Made by a program: the position numbers and the translations under genes. The notes below the pieces were generated by a model. That model made no database searches. It was given only the letters and a program-made list of their open reading frames with translations, and was not told where the DNA came from. A stretch of DNA of 64,000 bases from Lachnospiraceae bacterium (lineage in GTDB: Bacteria; Bacillota; Clostridia; Lachnospirales; Lachnospiraceae). The DNA is taken from positions 124,001 to 188,000 of the forward strand of contig JAIDHX010000034.1 of NCBI GenBank assembly GCA_029053015.1, given 5' to 3'. Below are positions 28,372 through 36,816 of this stretch, piece after piece (the first letter of the stretch is position 1; each line of letters begins with the position of its first letter).

Positions 28372-29388
28372 ATGGAAGAATTATATAACCAGCCCGCTAT
28401 GCCGGAGCAGGCAGAAAAAGAAATCGTGAAGCAGGGGAGAAAATTTTTCTCCAATATGGGGCTGATGTTTCTGGCAGGTACTCTGTGTATCTATGCCATA
28501 CAGTACAAGCTTAGGGATTTGATATATATGATAAAGCCGGAGATTTTTCAGAATCCCGACATCGTGGTGCTGTTTTCTTCGGTTCCGATGTATGTTCTCG
28601 GCATGCCGCTTATGATAATGCTGATTCACACCATACCGAAAGAAAAAATCCAAAAGCGCTCCATGAAGGTGGGAAAGTTTCTGGTGGCATTGATCATATG
28701 CTATGGCATTATGTATGCCAGCAATCTGATTGGAAGCCTGATTACTTATCTTTTGGCAGTGCTGAAGGGCAGGCCGATTGATAATTATATGATAGATCTT
28801 GCCGGTTCTTCAAGCCTTTGGGTGAGAATGCTTATCATGGTGATCTGGGCGCCCATTATGGAGGAGCTTATTTTCAGGAAAATTCTGGTGGACAGGGCAG
28901 TCCGCTATGGCGAAGGCGTGGCAGTTGTGCTTTCCGGTCTGATGTTTGGCTTGTTCCACGGCAACCTTTCCCAGTTTGCCTATGCGACCACCATAGGAAT
29001 GTTTTTTGCTTTTATTTATGTAAAAACAGGCAAACTGCAATACACCATTATTATGCATATGGTGGTGAACTTCCTTGGAGGCGTGCTGAGCCTTTTTATG
29101 CTGAGTCTGGTGGATTTGGAAGGATTGCAGAATATACTGACAGACGGCGGCGATTTATCTAAAGTTTTGCCGGGACTGCTTGTATTTTTGTTGTATATGT
29201 TTATTCTGATTGGTATTGTAGTGGCGGGTATTGTACTGCTTATTGTATACAGAAAAAGAATGCATTTGAACGCAGGACGAATTACGCTGCCCCGTGGAAA
29301 GCGCTTTTTGACGGTGATGTGCAATGCGGGTATGGGATTGTTTTTCCTGTACTGGGTTGTGGAAATTGTATTGCAGATTCTGGAATGA
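28372..29388 (+). CDS. CPBP family intramembrane glutamic endopeptidase
   Basis: 338 residues from ATG 28372 (AAGGA upstream), with about eight membrane helices. The three CPBP/ABI motifs are present: APIMEELIFRKILVDR with the catalytic EE, FGLFHGNLSQF, and HMVVNFLGGVL. These enzymes cleave within the membrane; Gram-positive members process or protect against peptides or mature prenylated substrates. The substrate is unknown here. It precedes the thioesterase by 13 bases, so the two and cvfB are probably one unit. Confidence 0.9.
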   Translation: MEELYNQPAMPEQAEKEIVKQGRKFFSNMGLMFLAGTLCIYAIQYKLRDLIYMIKPEIFQNPDIVVLFSSVPMYVLGMPLMIMLIHTIPKEKIQKRSMKVGKFLVALIICYGIMYASNLIGSLITYLLAVLKGRPIDNYMIDLAGSSSLWVRMLIMVIWAPIMEELIFRKILVDRAVRYGEGVAVVLSGLMFGLFHGNLSQFAYATTIGMFFAFIYVKTGKLQYTIIMHMVVNFLGGVLSLFMLSLVDLEGLQNILTDGGDLSKVLPGLLVFLLYMFILIGIVVAGIVLLIVYRKRMHLNAGRITLPRGKRFLTVMCNAGMGLFFLYWVVEIVLQILE

Positions 29389-29401
29389 GAGATAGAGAGT
29401 C

Positions 29402-30145
29402 ATGTATAGTTTTGAGAGTAGAATCAGATACAGTGAAACGGATAGTGACGGAAGGCTGACATTATTGTCATTAATGGACTATTTTCAAGATTGTTCTACT
29501 TTCCAGTCAGAAGATTTGGGAGTGGGACTTTCCTTTCTGCGGGAGCGGAAAATGGTTTGGGTGCTGTCTTCGTGGCAGATTGCAATAGAACGGCTGCCTG
29601 AAATGGGTGAACGGGTATCGGTGGGAACCTTCCCCTATGATTTTAAAGGCTGTTTTGGATTCCGAAATTTTTTCATGCAGGATGAAGCGGGCGGTTATAC
29701 AGCAAAAGCGAATTCCATGTGGACGCTTTTGGACACAGAGACCTTTAAGCCCAAACGTCCTCCGGAAGAGGTAGTGCAAAAATATAAAATCGAAGAAAGG
29801 CTGCCCATGGAATATGCGGGGCGCAAGATTGCAGTGCCGCAGGATATGGAAAGAAAGGAATCCATCGTAGTAAAGCAGCATCACTTAGATACCAACCACC
29901 ATGTCAATAATGCACAATATGTAGGAATGGCAATGGATTATCTGCCGGAGCTTTTTTCAGTGACCGGTATGAGGGCAGAATACAAAAAGCAGGCGCTTCT
30001 GCATGATATATTGGTGCCGCACGTGCAGATGAGTAAGGGAGAAAACGGGACAGTAACCTATGTGGTATCCCTGCAGGATACACAGGGCGGCGTCTATACA
30101 AATGTAGAGTTTGAAGGAAGAAGAAATTATGCTGAAGCTGGGTGA
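29402..30145 (+). CDS. Acyl-[acyl carrier protein] thioesterase
   Basis: 247 residues forming two tandem hot-dog domains. The start MYSFESRIRYSETDSDGRLTL and the later LDTNHHVNNAQYVGMAMDYLP, which holds the catalytic Asn and His, match the bacterial FatA/FatB-type acyl-ACP thioesterase family. It would release free fatty acids from acyl-ACP in the cytoplasm. The chain-length preference cannot be read. Its 3' end overlaps the cvfB start by 17 bases. Confidence 0.9.
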   Translation: MYSFESRIRYSETDSDGRLTLLSLMDYFQDCSTFQSEDLGVGLSFLRERKMVWVLSSWQIAIERLPEMGERVSVGTFPYDFKGCFGFRNFFMQDEAGGYTAKANSMWTLLDTETFKPKRPPEEVVQKYKIEERLPMEYAGRKIAVPQDMERKESIVVKQHHLDTNHHVNNAQYVGMAMDYLPELFSVTGMRAEYKKQALLHDILVPHVQMSKGENGTVTYVVSLQDTQGGVYTNVEFEGRRNYAEAG

Positions 30146-30962
30146 AAAGCAAAAACTGCAAGTGGTAAAAGAGGTAGAATTCGGTGTGTATCTGGCGGAC
30201 GAAGCCGATACGGAGGAGCGGGTGCTTCTGCCGGCAAAGCAGGTACCGGCAGGGATTGAGATGGGAAGCGAAATTGAAGTGTTTCTGTACAGGGACTCCA
30301 AGGACCGTATGATAGCTACGACAAATGAGCCTCTTTTAAAGATGGGCGAAGTGACAAGGCTGAAGGTAGCTGATGTCAATAAATACGGTGCATTTTTGGA
30401 CTGGGGGCTGGAAAAGGATTTGTTTCTTCCCTTTAAGCAGCAGACCATCAGGGTACGTCAGGGTGACACGCCTTTGGTATCCCTTTATATTGATAAAAGC
30501 GGCAGGCTTTGCGCAACCATGAATGTATATCATGATTTGTCCACGGAGAGTCCCTACCATAAGGATGACAGGGTTACGGGTTATGTGTACGAGTCAAGTC
30601 CTGAGTTTGGTATGTTTGTGGCGGTGGATGATAAATATTCGGGGCTGATTCCCAGAAAAGAGCTTTATGAAGAGGTCAGGATAGGCGATACCGTCGTCTG
30701 CCGTGTCGCGGCAGTCAGGGAGGACGGCAAGCTGGATTTGAGCATACGGGAAAAAGCGTACCTGCAGATAGAGGCGGACGCACAGAAAATACTGGATGTG
30801 ATAGACAGCTTTGACGGCGTGCTGCCTTTTAATGATAAGGCGTCACCGGAAGTCATTAAGCGGGAGATGCAGATGAGCAAGAACGAGTTTAAACGTGCCG
30901 TCGGTCATCTTTTAAAAAATGGAAAAATAGAAATAAAAGAAAAAGCAATTCGCAGAATCTGA
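30129..30962 (+). CDS. cvfB: CvfB family S1-like RNA-binding protein
   Basis: 277 residues from ATG 30129, whose GAAGGAAGAAG site lies inside the end of the thioesterase gene. It consists of S1-like beta domains (LGEKQKLQVVKEVEFGVYLAD; VADVNKYGAFLDWGLEKDLFLPF; GYVYESSPEFGMFVAVDDKYSGLIP) and a C-terminal winged helix (FKRAVGHLLKNGKIEIKEKAI). CvfB of Staphylococcus and YitL of Bacillus share this layout; CvfB binds RNA and affects virulence gene expression. The natural targets here are unknown. Confidence 0.88.
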   Translation: MLKLGEKQKLQVVKEVEFGVYLADEADTEERVLLPAKQVPAGIEMGSEIEVFLYRDSKDRMIATTNEPLLKMGEVTRLKVADVNKYGAFLDWGLEKDLFLPFKQQTIRVRQGDTPLVSLYIDKSGRLCATMNVYHDLSTESPYHKDDRVTGYVYESSPEFGMFVAVDDKYSGLIPRKELYEEVRIGDTVVCRVAAVREDGKLDLSIREKAYLQIEADAQKILDVIDSFDGVLPFNDKASPEVIKREMQMSKNEFKRAVGHLLKNGKIEIKEKAIRRI

Positions 30963-30979
30963 AGAAAGGAGGTGTTAAT

Positions 30980-31171
30980 ATGGATATTGCGGGCTTATCT
31001 GTATCCATGTCCCAGGTAAAGACTATGGGGCAAATTGGGATGGCTGTACTGGACAAAACCATGGAAGGCGGCGAGGATTTGGCGGCAGGAATGCTTAAAA
31101 TGATAGATGCCGCTGCAATGGAACGGTCCGTGAATCCGGCTGTTGGAAGTCAGATGGACATCAGAGTTTAG
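30980..31171 (+). CDS. YjfB-like putative motility protein
   Basis: 63 residues, preceded by AAGGAGG. The sequence MDIAGLSVSMSQVKTMGQIG, ending NPAVGSQMDIRV, is the YjfB family pattern: a short helical protein beginning with ISxxSxxMSQ-like residues, found in motile Firmicutes and often controlled with flagellar genes. No function is proven. It ends in a strong terminator, so it closes the CPBP-thioesterase-cvfB run. The flagellar genes at 48-50 kb and 53 kb agree with a motile host. Confidence 0.75.
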   Translation: MDIAGLSVSMSQVKTMGQIGMAVLDKTMEGGEDLAAGMLKMIDAAAMERSVNPAVGSQMDIRV

Positions 31172-31184
31172 ATGGAAAACGAAA

Positions 31185-31216
31185 GGAGACCCTCTGTGCA
31201 GGGTCTTCTTTTGTTT
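31185..31216 (+). terminator. Terminator after the YjfB-like gene
   Basis: AGACCCT (31187-31193) with AGGGTCT (31200-31206), a six-base loop, then a T-rich tract. Confidence 0.75.
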
Positions 31217-31391
31217 AGTTTGTATAATAACAAAAAAACGTTTGCCGAAACAAAAACATAAAAAGTGCATAAAAATTTATTATTTTTATGTAGATTTTTT
31301 TGTGAAAGTGAATTAAAATGGAAGATGAATGTACTATCGTATATTATAAGCAGGAATTTATTGTTGTCATTTTATCCAAAGGAGTCAGTTC

Positions 31392-32477
31392 ATGATATCA
31401 AGCCAAATATTACAAAGTACAATAGAAGGTCTGAAAAACATTGCGCGTGTGGAATTCTGCGTGATGGATACGGACGGTAAAGAGGTGGCCTCCACTGCAG
31501 ACATGGGAAACTGTTCCAAGCAGGCGGTGGAATTTGCGTTTTCTCCCGCGGATTCTCAAGAAATTCAGGGATACCAGTATTTTAAAATTTTTGACGAACA
31601 GCAGATAGAGTATGTGCTGGTAGCAGGCGGCAGCGGCGAAGATGTGTATACCGTGGGCAAGATGGTGGCATTTCAGATACAGAGTCTGCTTGTTGCCTAT
31701 AAGGAGCGGTTTGATAAAGATAACTTTATCAAAAACCTTCTGCTTGACAATCTGCTGCTTGTGGATATTTACAGCCGTGCCAAGAAGTTACATATCCAGA
31801 CAGATGTAAGTCGTGTGGTATTGATAGTAGAATCGGAGAATGGCAAGGATAACAATGCGCTTGAGCTTTCCCGCACGCATTTCGGCACCAACAGCAAGGA
31901 TTTTGTCACTGCTGTTGATGAAAATAATGTAATCGTAGTGAAGGATTTGTCAGAGTCGGAATCTTTCAAAGAAATTGATAAGACGGCGAGAGCGCTGGAA
32001 ACATATCTCCTGAAAGAAGGCGTAAAGAACGTTCATATTGCGTATGGCACGGTGGTTCGGGAAATCAAGGAAGTCAGCCGTTCTTACAAAGAAGCGAAGA
32101 TGGCGTTGGACGTGGGCAAAATTTTCTTCGACGAAAGAGATGTGATTGCATACAGTGAGCTTGGTATTGGCAGACTGATTTACCAGCTTCCGATACCGCT
32201 CTGCAAGATGTTTATAAAGGAGATATTCGGCGGAAAGAGTCCGGACGATTTTGACGAAGAGACACTTACAACCATCCACAAATTTTTTGAAAACAGCCTG
32301 AATGTGTCGGAAACATCAAGACAGCTTTTTATCCACCGCAACACGCTGGTATACAGGCTGGATAAGCTGCAGAAAAGTACGGGGCTGGATTTGCGCGTGT
32401 TTGAGGACGCCATTACCTTCAAAATCGCGCTGATGGTGGTCAAGTACATGAAATACATGGAAACATTTGATTATTGA
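31392..32477 (+). CDS. PucR/CdaR-type helix-turn-helix regulator
   Basis: 361 residues. The N-terminal third resembles a small ligand-sensing domain (IARVEFCVMDTDGKEVAS), the middle (about 130-240) a GGDEF-related PucR domain, and the C-terminus ENSLNVSETSRQLFIHRNTLVYRLDKLQK is the PucR-type DNA-binding helix-turn-helix. The family regulates purine, sugar-acid or amino-acid catabolism; the target here cannot be named. It lies just upstream of ftsE, 18 bases from its start, though a functional link is not obvious. Confidence 0.87.
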   Translation: MISSQILQSTIEGLKNIARVEFCVMDTDGKEVASTADMGNCSKQAVEFAFSPADSQEIQGYQYFKIFDEQQIEYVLVAGGSGEDVYTVGKMVAFQIQSLLVAYKERFDKDNFIKNLLLDNLLLVDIYSRAKKLHIQTDVSRVVLIVESENGKDNNALELSRTHFGTNSKDFVTAVDENNVIVVKDLSESESFKEIDKTARALETYLLKEGVKNVHIAYGTVVREIKEVSRSYKEAKMALDVGKIFFDERDVIAYSELGIGRLIYQLPIPLCKMFIKEIFGGKSPDDFDEETLTTIHKFFENSLNVSETSRQLFIHRNTLVYRLDKLQKSTGLDLRVFEDAITFKIALMVVKYMKYMETFDY

Positions 32478-32495
32478 TGGGACGAAAGGAATACT

Positions 32496-33239
32496 ATGTC
32501 GCGTAAAGAAGAAAAGCGTAAAAGACGAGAGAGAATGATAGAGGAAAACGGTCTGATTTTTTTGGACGGTGTGAGCAAGGTGTATTCTGCGGGGGCGCCC
32601 GCATTAAACGGTATTACCCTGCACATCAACAGAGGAGAATTTGTCTTTATCGTAGGGGACAGCGGTTCGGGAAAATCAACACTGATTAAGCTGCTCTTGC
32701 GGGAACTGACCGCTACCAGCGGCAAGGTATGGGTCATGGGACATGACATAGCCAATCTGCCGCGCAGGAAGATACCGAAGTTCCGCAGGAATCTGGGAAT
32801 TGTGTTTCAGGACTTCAGGCTGCTGAAGGACAGAAATGTCTACGAAAATGTAGCGTTTGCACAGAGAATTATTGAAGTGCCGGTAAAGGAGATCCGGCGT
32901 AATGTGCCCAGCATACTGGCGACGGTGGGGCTGGCAGGCAAATATAAGGCGAAGCCCAAGCAGCTTTCCGGTGGCGAGCAGCAGAGAGTCGCGTTGGCAA
33001 GGGCGCTGATCAATAAGCCTTCCATTCTGCTGGCTGATGAGCCTACAGGAAACCTTGACCCTAAGAATTCATGGGAAATTATGATGCTTTTAGATGAAAT
33101 TAACGCCGCAGGCACCACGGTAATTGTGGTTACCCACAACAGGGAAATTGTCAATGCCATGCAGAAAAGGGTGGTAACCATGAAGAAGGGCGTTATTGTA
33201 AGCGACGAAGAGGAAGGAGAGTATATCGATGAAGATTAG
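32496..33239 (+). CDS. ftsE: Cell division ATP-binding protein FtsE
   Basis: 247 residues with an ABC ATPase domain: Walker A GDSGSGKST at residues 54-62, LSGGEQQRVALARAL signature, and LLADEPTGNLDP Walker B. It carries about 13 extra charged residues at the N-terminus. AAAGGA precedes the ATG. It forms the FtsEX complex with the next gene, which overlaps its end by 11 bases, and converts ATP hydrolysis into activation of a cell-wall hydrolase on the outside; the M23 protein two genes on is the likely client. Confidence 0.95.
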   Translation: MSRKEEKRKRRERMIEENGLIFLDGVSKVYSAGAPALNGITLHINRGEFVFIVGDSGSGKSTLIKLLLRELTATSGKVWVMGHDIANLPRRKIPKFRRNLGIVFQDFRLLKDRNVYENVAFAQRIIEVPVKEIRRNVPSILATVGLAGKYKAKPKQLSGGEQQRVALARALINKPSILLADEPTGNLDPKNSWEIMMLLDEINAAGTTVIVVTHNREIVNAMQKRVVTMKKGVIVSDEEEGEYIDED

Positions 33240-34125
33240 CACGTTGTTTTATACTCTCAGACAGGGCATTAAGGGGATTTTCCGCAATAAGCTGTTTTCC
33301 CTTGCGTCCATAGCGACCATTTCGGCGTGTCTGTTCCTTTTTGGCGTTTTGTATGCCATTGTGATGAATTTTCAGCATATTGTGAAGACGGCGGAGGAAG
33401 GGTTCTGCGTAGTTGTCTTTTTTGATGAAGATATAGAAGATACACGCAAGTCCGAAATCGGAGATTTAATCCGGCTGCGGACGGAGGTTACAGAGGTTAA
33501 GTATGTTTCTTCCACTGATGCGTGGAACTGGTATAAGGAGAAGCATCTGCAGGGGCATGATGAAGGATTTCCGACCAATCCTCTGGAAAAATATGATAAT
33601 TATGAAGTATATTTAAATGATGTATCCATGTATGATTCATTGGTGACATACTTAATGTCGGTGGAGGGCGTGAGGTATGTCAGACGCTCCGACATTGTTG
33701 CCGAAGCCCTGAGCGGCGGCAATATGCTGATAGCGTATGTATCGCTTGGCATCATCGGTATCCTGCTGGCGGTTTCCATTTTCCTTATCAGCAATACGGT
33801 GACGATTGGTATTTCCGTGCGGCAGGAGGAAATCAACATCATGAAATATATTGGAGCAACGGACTTTTTTGTGCGGGCGCCTTTTGTGATTGAAGGCATG
33901 TTGATTGGCGCTGTCGGCGCAGGAATCCCGTTGGGGTTGATTTACCTGCTCTACAATAAGATAGTCGTGCAGGTGGGGACAGCGTTTCCGGCATTGTCGG
34001 AGTTGTTGAGCTTTTTGTCGGTGAAGGAAATTTTCGACGTACTGATTCCTGTGTCACTGGGCATTGGTATCGGTATCGGCTTTCTGGGAAGCTTCACCAC
34101 AGTGAGAAAGCATTTAAGGGTGTAG
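33229..34125 (+). CDS. ftsX: Cell division permease-like protein FtsX
   Basis: 298 residues with four membrane helices: one at about 22-44, an extracellular domain to about 165 (VVVFFDEDIEDTRKSEIGD, then the RYVRRSDIVAEAL end) and three more helices in the C-terminal half. The KYIGATDFFVRAPFVIEGMLIG segment is the FtsX-family motif. It anchors FtsE and transmits its motion to the extracellular loop that activates a murein hydrolase. It overlaps ftsE by 11 bases and is followed after 18 bases by the M23 hydrolase gene. Confidence 0.94.
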   Translation: MKISTLFYTLRQGIKGIFRNKLFSLASIATISACLFLFGVLYAIVMNFQHIVKTAEEGFCVVVFFDEDIEDTRKSEIGDLIRLRTEVTEVKYVSSTDAWNWYKEKHLQGHDEGFPTNPLEKYDNYEVYLNDVSMYDSLVTYLMSVEGVRYVRRSDIVAEALSGGNMLIAYVSLGIIGILLAVSIFLISNTVTIGISVRQEEINIMKYIGATDFFVRAPFVIEGMLIGAVGAGIPLGLIYLLYNKIVVQVGTAFPALSELLSFLSVKEIFDVLIPVSLGIGIGIGFLGSFTTVRKHLRV

Positions 34126-34143
34126 CGGAAAGGATGAATTCGC

Positions 34144-35370
34144 ATGAAGAAAAAGATAGCGGCGCTTCTGACGGTTGTGCTTGTGGCGGCTTTGCTGATA
34201 AATAATTTTTCTTCGTCATCTGCAACCTCCTATTCTTCCATTACTTCAGACAGTATCAGGAAAAAAGAAGAAGAGATTAAAAAGGCGGAAGAGGAACGGA
34301 AAGCACTGCAAAATTCGCTGACAAATGCACAGAATATCAAGAAGCAGCTGGAAGCGGAAAAAAAGGATTTAAAAAATTATATCGCGCAGCTTGATATGAA
34401 GCTTCAGGAGATTCAGGATAATATAACAAGGCTGAATGAACAGATTGCGCAGAAAGAAATTGACATTGCCCGCACCCAGGAGGAGCTTGCCCGGGCGAGG
34501 GAAATAGAGGCGGCGCAGTATGATGCGATGGTGCATCGGATTCAGTATATTTACGAGCAGGGCGATGCGACCTATTGGGAAGTGATATTCAGCGGGGAGA
34601 GCGTTGCAGATATTCTGACTAAAATGGTATATATGGAACGGATTGCCGCATATGACAAAGAACAGCTCAATGAATTTATACTGAACCGTCAGCTGATAGA
34701 GTTGACGGAGCAGCAGCTTCTGGAGGAGATGGCGCTTTTGGAGGAGACAAGAGAGGGCGTGCTGGCAGAAGAAGCTGCGATGGAAGAACTGATACAGGCG
34801 AAGCAGCAGACGATAAGGGAATATGAAAGCAACATTGCCAATAAGGATCAGGCAATCAAGGACTACGAGGCGGACATCCGAGAGCGGAATGAAATTGTGC
34901 AGGCGCTCGAGGCGGCAATTGCTGAGGAAAAAAAGAAGATTTTGGAGGCAAATGGTTCTCTGCTGTCTTATGACGGCGGGAAGTTTAAGTGGCCGGTGGC
35001 TTCCTACACGCGGATTTCGAGTGAATTTGGTACACGTCCGGATCCGATACTGGGAATCGACAAGTTCCATAGCGGCATTGATTTGGCCGCACCTAACGGA
35101 ACTGCTATATTTGCAGCTTATGATGGGAAAGTGGTAGCAGCTTCCTATAGCAATTCCATGGGAAATTATATTATGATAGACCATGGAGACAGCTTGTATA
35201 CGATTTATATGCATGCGTCTAAGCTGTATGTAAAGACGGGGGATATTGTTGTACGGGGCGAGACAATTGCAGCGGTAGGATCAACAGGACGTTCTACAGG
35301 TCCGCATCTTCATTTCAGTGTGCGCCTGAATGGAGAGTATGTCAGTCCGTGGAATTATCTGTCCAAGTGA
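34144..35370 (+). CDS. Murein hydrolase activator/peptidase, EnvC-like with M23 domain
   Basis: 408 residues: a signal peptide or anchor (about 1-24), a long coiled coil (about 38-275, rich in Glu, Lys, Gln) and an M23 LytM domain. The zinc-binding residues appear intact, with H309 and D313 in FHSGIDLA and the HLH at 388-390, so unlike E. coli EnvC it may itself cleave peptidoglycan cross-links. The layout and the position after ftsEX match FtsEX-driven hydrolases (compare PcsB, CwlO, EnvC). The coiled coil is the expected contact with FtsX. No terminator is seen before the next gene. Confidence 0.92.
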   Translation: MKKKIAALLTVVLVAALLINNFSSSSATSYSSITSDSIRKKEEEIKKAEEERKALQNSLTNAQNIKKQLEAEKKDLKNYIAQLDMKLQEIQDNITRLNEQIAQKEIDIARTQEELARAREIEAAQYDAMVHRIQYIYEQGDATYWEVIFSGESVADILTKMVYMERIAAYDKEQLNEFILNRQLIELTEQQLLEEMALLEETREGVLAEEAAMEELIQAKQQTIREYESNIANKDQAIKDYEADIRERNEIVQALEAAIAEEKKKILEANGSLLSYDGGKFKWPVASYTRISSEFGTRPDPILGIDKFHSGIDLAAPNGTAIFAAYDGKVVAASYSNSMGNYIMIDHGDSLYTIYMHASKLYVKTGDIVVRGETIAAVGSTGRSTGPHLHFSVRLNGEYVSPWNYLSK

Positions 35371-35424
35371 CAGATATGGCTTTTAGATATAAATGCCAGT
35401 TGTGTGGCGGAATAGGAGGAATTT

Positions 35425-36747
35425 ATGGAACAAAATGAAATTTATGCAATAGAAAACGGGCAGCCTGGCGGAGGACAGAATTCAGGCGGAAAAGGCGGCA
35501 AACATTTCTTTTGCGGTCTTTTGACCGGGCTGGCAACAGCGCTGTTGATTGTGAGCGTGACGTATCTGGTAAACCGGGTACAGGTGATGGCGGCCGGAAA
35601 GGACAGAATACCGAATACGAAGGGTTCTGAAAGCACCGAGGAAAAGGATTCCCAGAAGGATTATGGGGACAATACGGCGATAACGCCGGAAATGATAGAA
35701 AAGCTGCAGTTGATAGAGGAAATCATTGACACCTACTACTATCAGGAGGGCATTGACAGAAAGGTTTTGGAGGAAGGCGCATACAGGGGCATGGTAGATG
35801 CCTTGGGAGACCCTTATTCCGGGTATTTTTCCGCGGAGGAACTGAACGAGCTCTATCAGGATTCGCAGGGCGTCTACTATGGAATCGGTGCGAGGGTGCA
35901 GTTGGATACTGCTACAACGCTTGCCCAAATCAGCAGTGTTATTTCCAATACGCCGGCGGAGGAAGCAGATTTACGCGCCAATGACCTTATCTACAAAGTG
36001 GATGGAACAGAGACTTACGGGATGACCCTGCAGGAAGTAGTCAGCCTGATTAAAGGGGAAGAGGGTACTTATGTGCATCTGACGCTGATTCGTGACGGCA
36101 AGGAGATTGAAAAGGACGTGGTTCGCAGGAAAGTGGAATCGCCCACTGTGGAATCCCGGATGTATGACAATGGGATTGCCTATATTCAGATAACGGAGTT
36201 TGATACCGTAACGGTGGATCAGTTTGCAGAAGCGATGGCTGTTGCAAGAGGACAGGGCATGAAGGGACTGATTCTGGATTTGCGGGGTAATCCGGGAGGC
36301 AACCTGCTTTCGGTTGTCAGCATTGCTAAAATGCTTCTGCCGGAGGGCTTGATTGTATACACAGAGGACAGGGACGGACACCGGGTTGAGTACAAGTGTG
36401 ACGGCACGAAAGAACTGGAGGTGCCGATGGTAGTGCTGGTTGACGGCAATTCGGCAAGTGCCTCCGAGATACTGGCAGGAGCCATTAAGGATTATGGAAT
36501 CGGCACACTTTTGGGTACCACAACTTTTGGAAAAGGCATTGTGCAGCGTCCGGTGGAGCTCAGTGATGGCTCTGCGGTGAAATTGACCATAAGCTCCTAT
36601 TATACGCCGAATGGAATCAATATCCACGGCATCGGAATTGAGCCGGATGTGGTATGCGAATTTGACAGCGAGAGATACTATAGTGATGAGAAGTATGACA
36701 ACCAGCTTGAGAGCGCAAAGGAACTGCTGGAGAGCATGATAAAATAG
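35425..36747 (+). CDS. S41 family C-terminal processing peptidase (CtpA/CtpB-like)
   Basis: 440 residues with an N-terminal membrane anchor (about 28-52), a PDZ domain (about 135-225, GIGARVQLDTATTLAQISSV then GMTLQEVVSLIKGEEG) and the S41 protease domain. The catalytic Ser is in SASASE at residues 343-348, and Lys370 in TFGKG is the base. It faces the outside and would trim C-termini of envelope proteins. The ftsEX-M23-S41 order parallels the Bacillus ftsEX-ctpB neighbourhood, so wall hydrolase processing is a plausible job. Confidence 0.93.
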   Translation: MEQNEIYAIENGQPGGGQNSGGKGGKHFFCGLLTGLATALLIVSVTYLVNRVQVMAAGKDRIPNTKGSESTEEKDSQKDYGDNTAITPEMIEKLQLIEEIIDTYYYQEGIDRKVLEEGAYRGMVDALGDPYSGYFSAEELNELYQDSQGVYYGIGARVQLDTATTLAQISSVISNTPAEEADLRANDLIYKVDGTETYGMTLQEVVSLIKGEEGTYVHLTLIRDGKEIEKDVVRRKVESPTVESRMYDNGIAYIQITEFDTVTVDQFAEAMAVARGQGMKGLILDLRGNPGGNLLSVVSIAKMLLPEGLIVYTEDRDGHRVEYKCDGTKELEVPMVVLVDGNSASASEILAGAIKDYGIGTLLGTTTFGKGIVQRPVELSDGSAVKLTISSYYTPNGINIHGIGIEPDVVCEFDSERYYSDEKYDNQLESAKELLESMIK

Positions 36748-36755
36748 AGATAGAC

Positions 36756-36802
36756 GATATGGGTTCCGTAAACTGTTTTTGGCATTTTGCGGAACCCATA
36801 TC
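36756..36802 (+). terminator. Strong 13-bp hairpin before the polytopic membrane protein gene
   Basis: GATATGGGTTCCG (36756-36768) with CGGAACCCATATC (36790-36802), a 21-base loop containing CTGTTTTTGGC. No T tract follows; it ends a few bases before the ribosome binding site of the next gene, so it could be a weak terminator or a translation-shielding element. Confidence 0.5.
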
Positions 36803-36816
36803 ATAGAAAGAGGATT

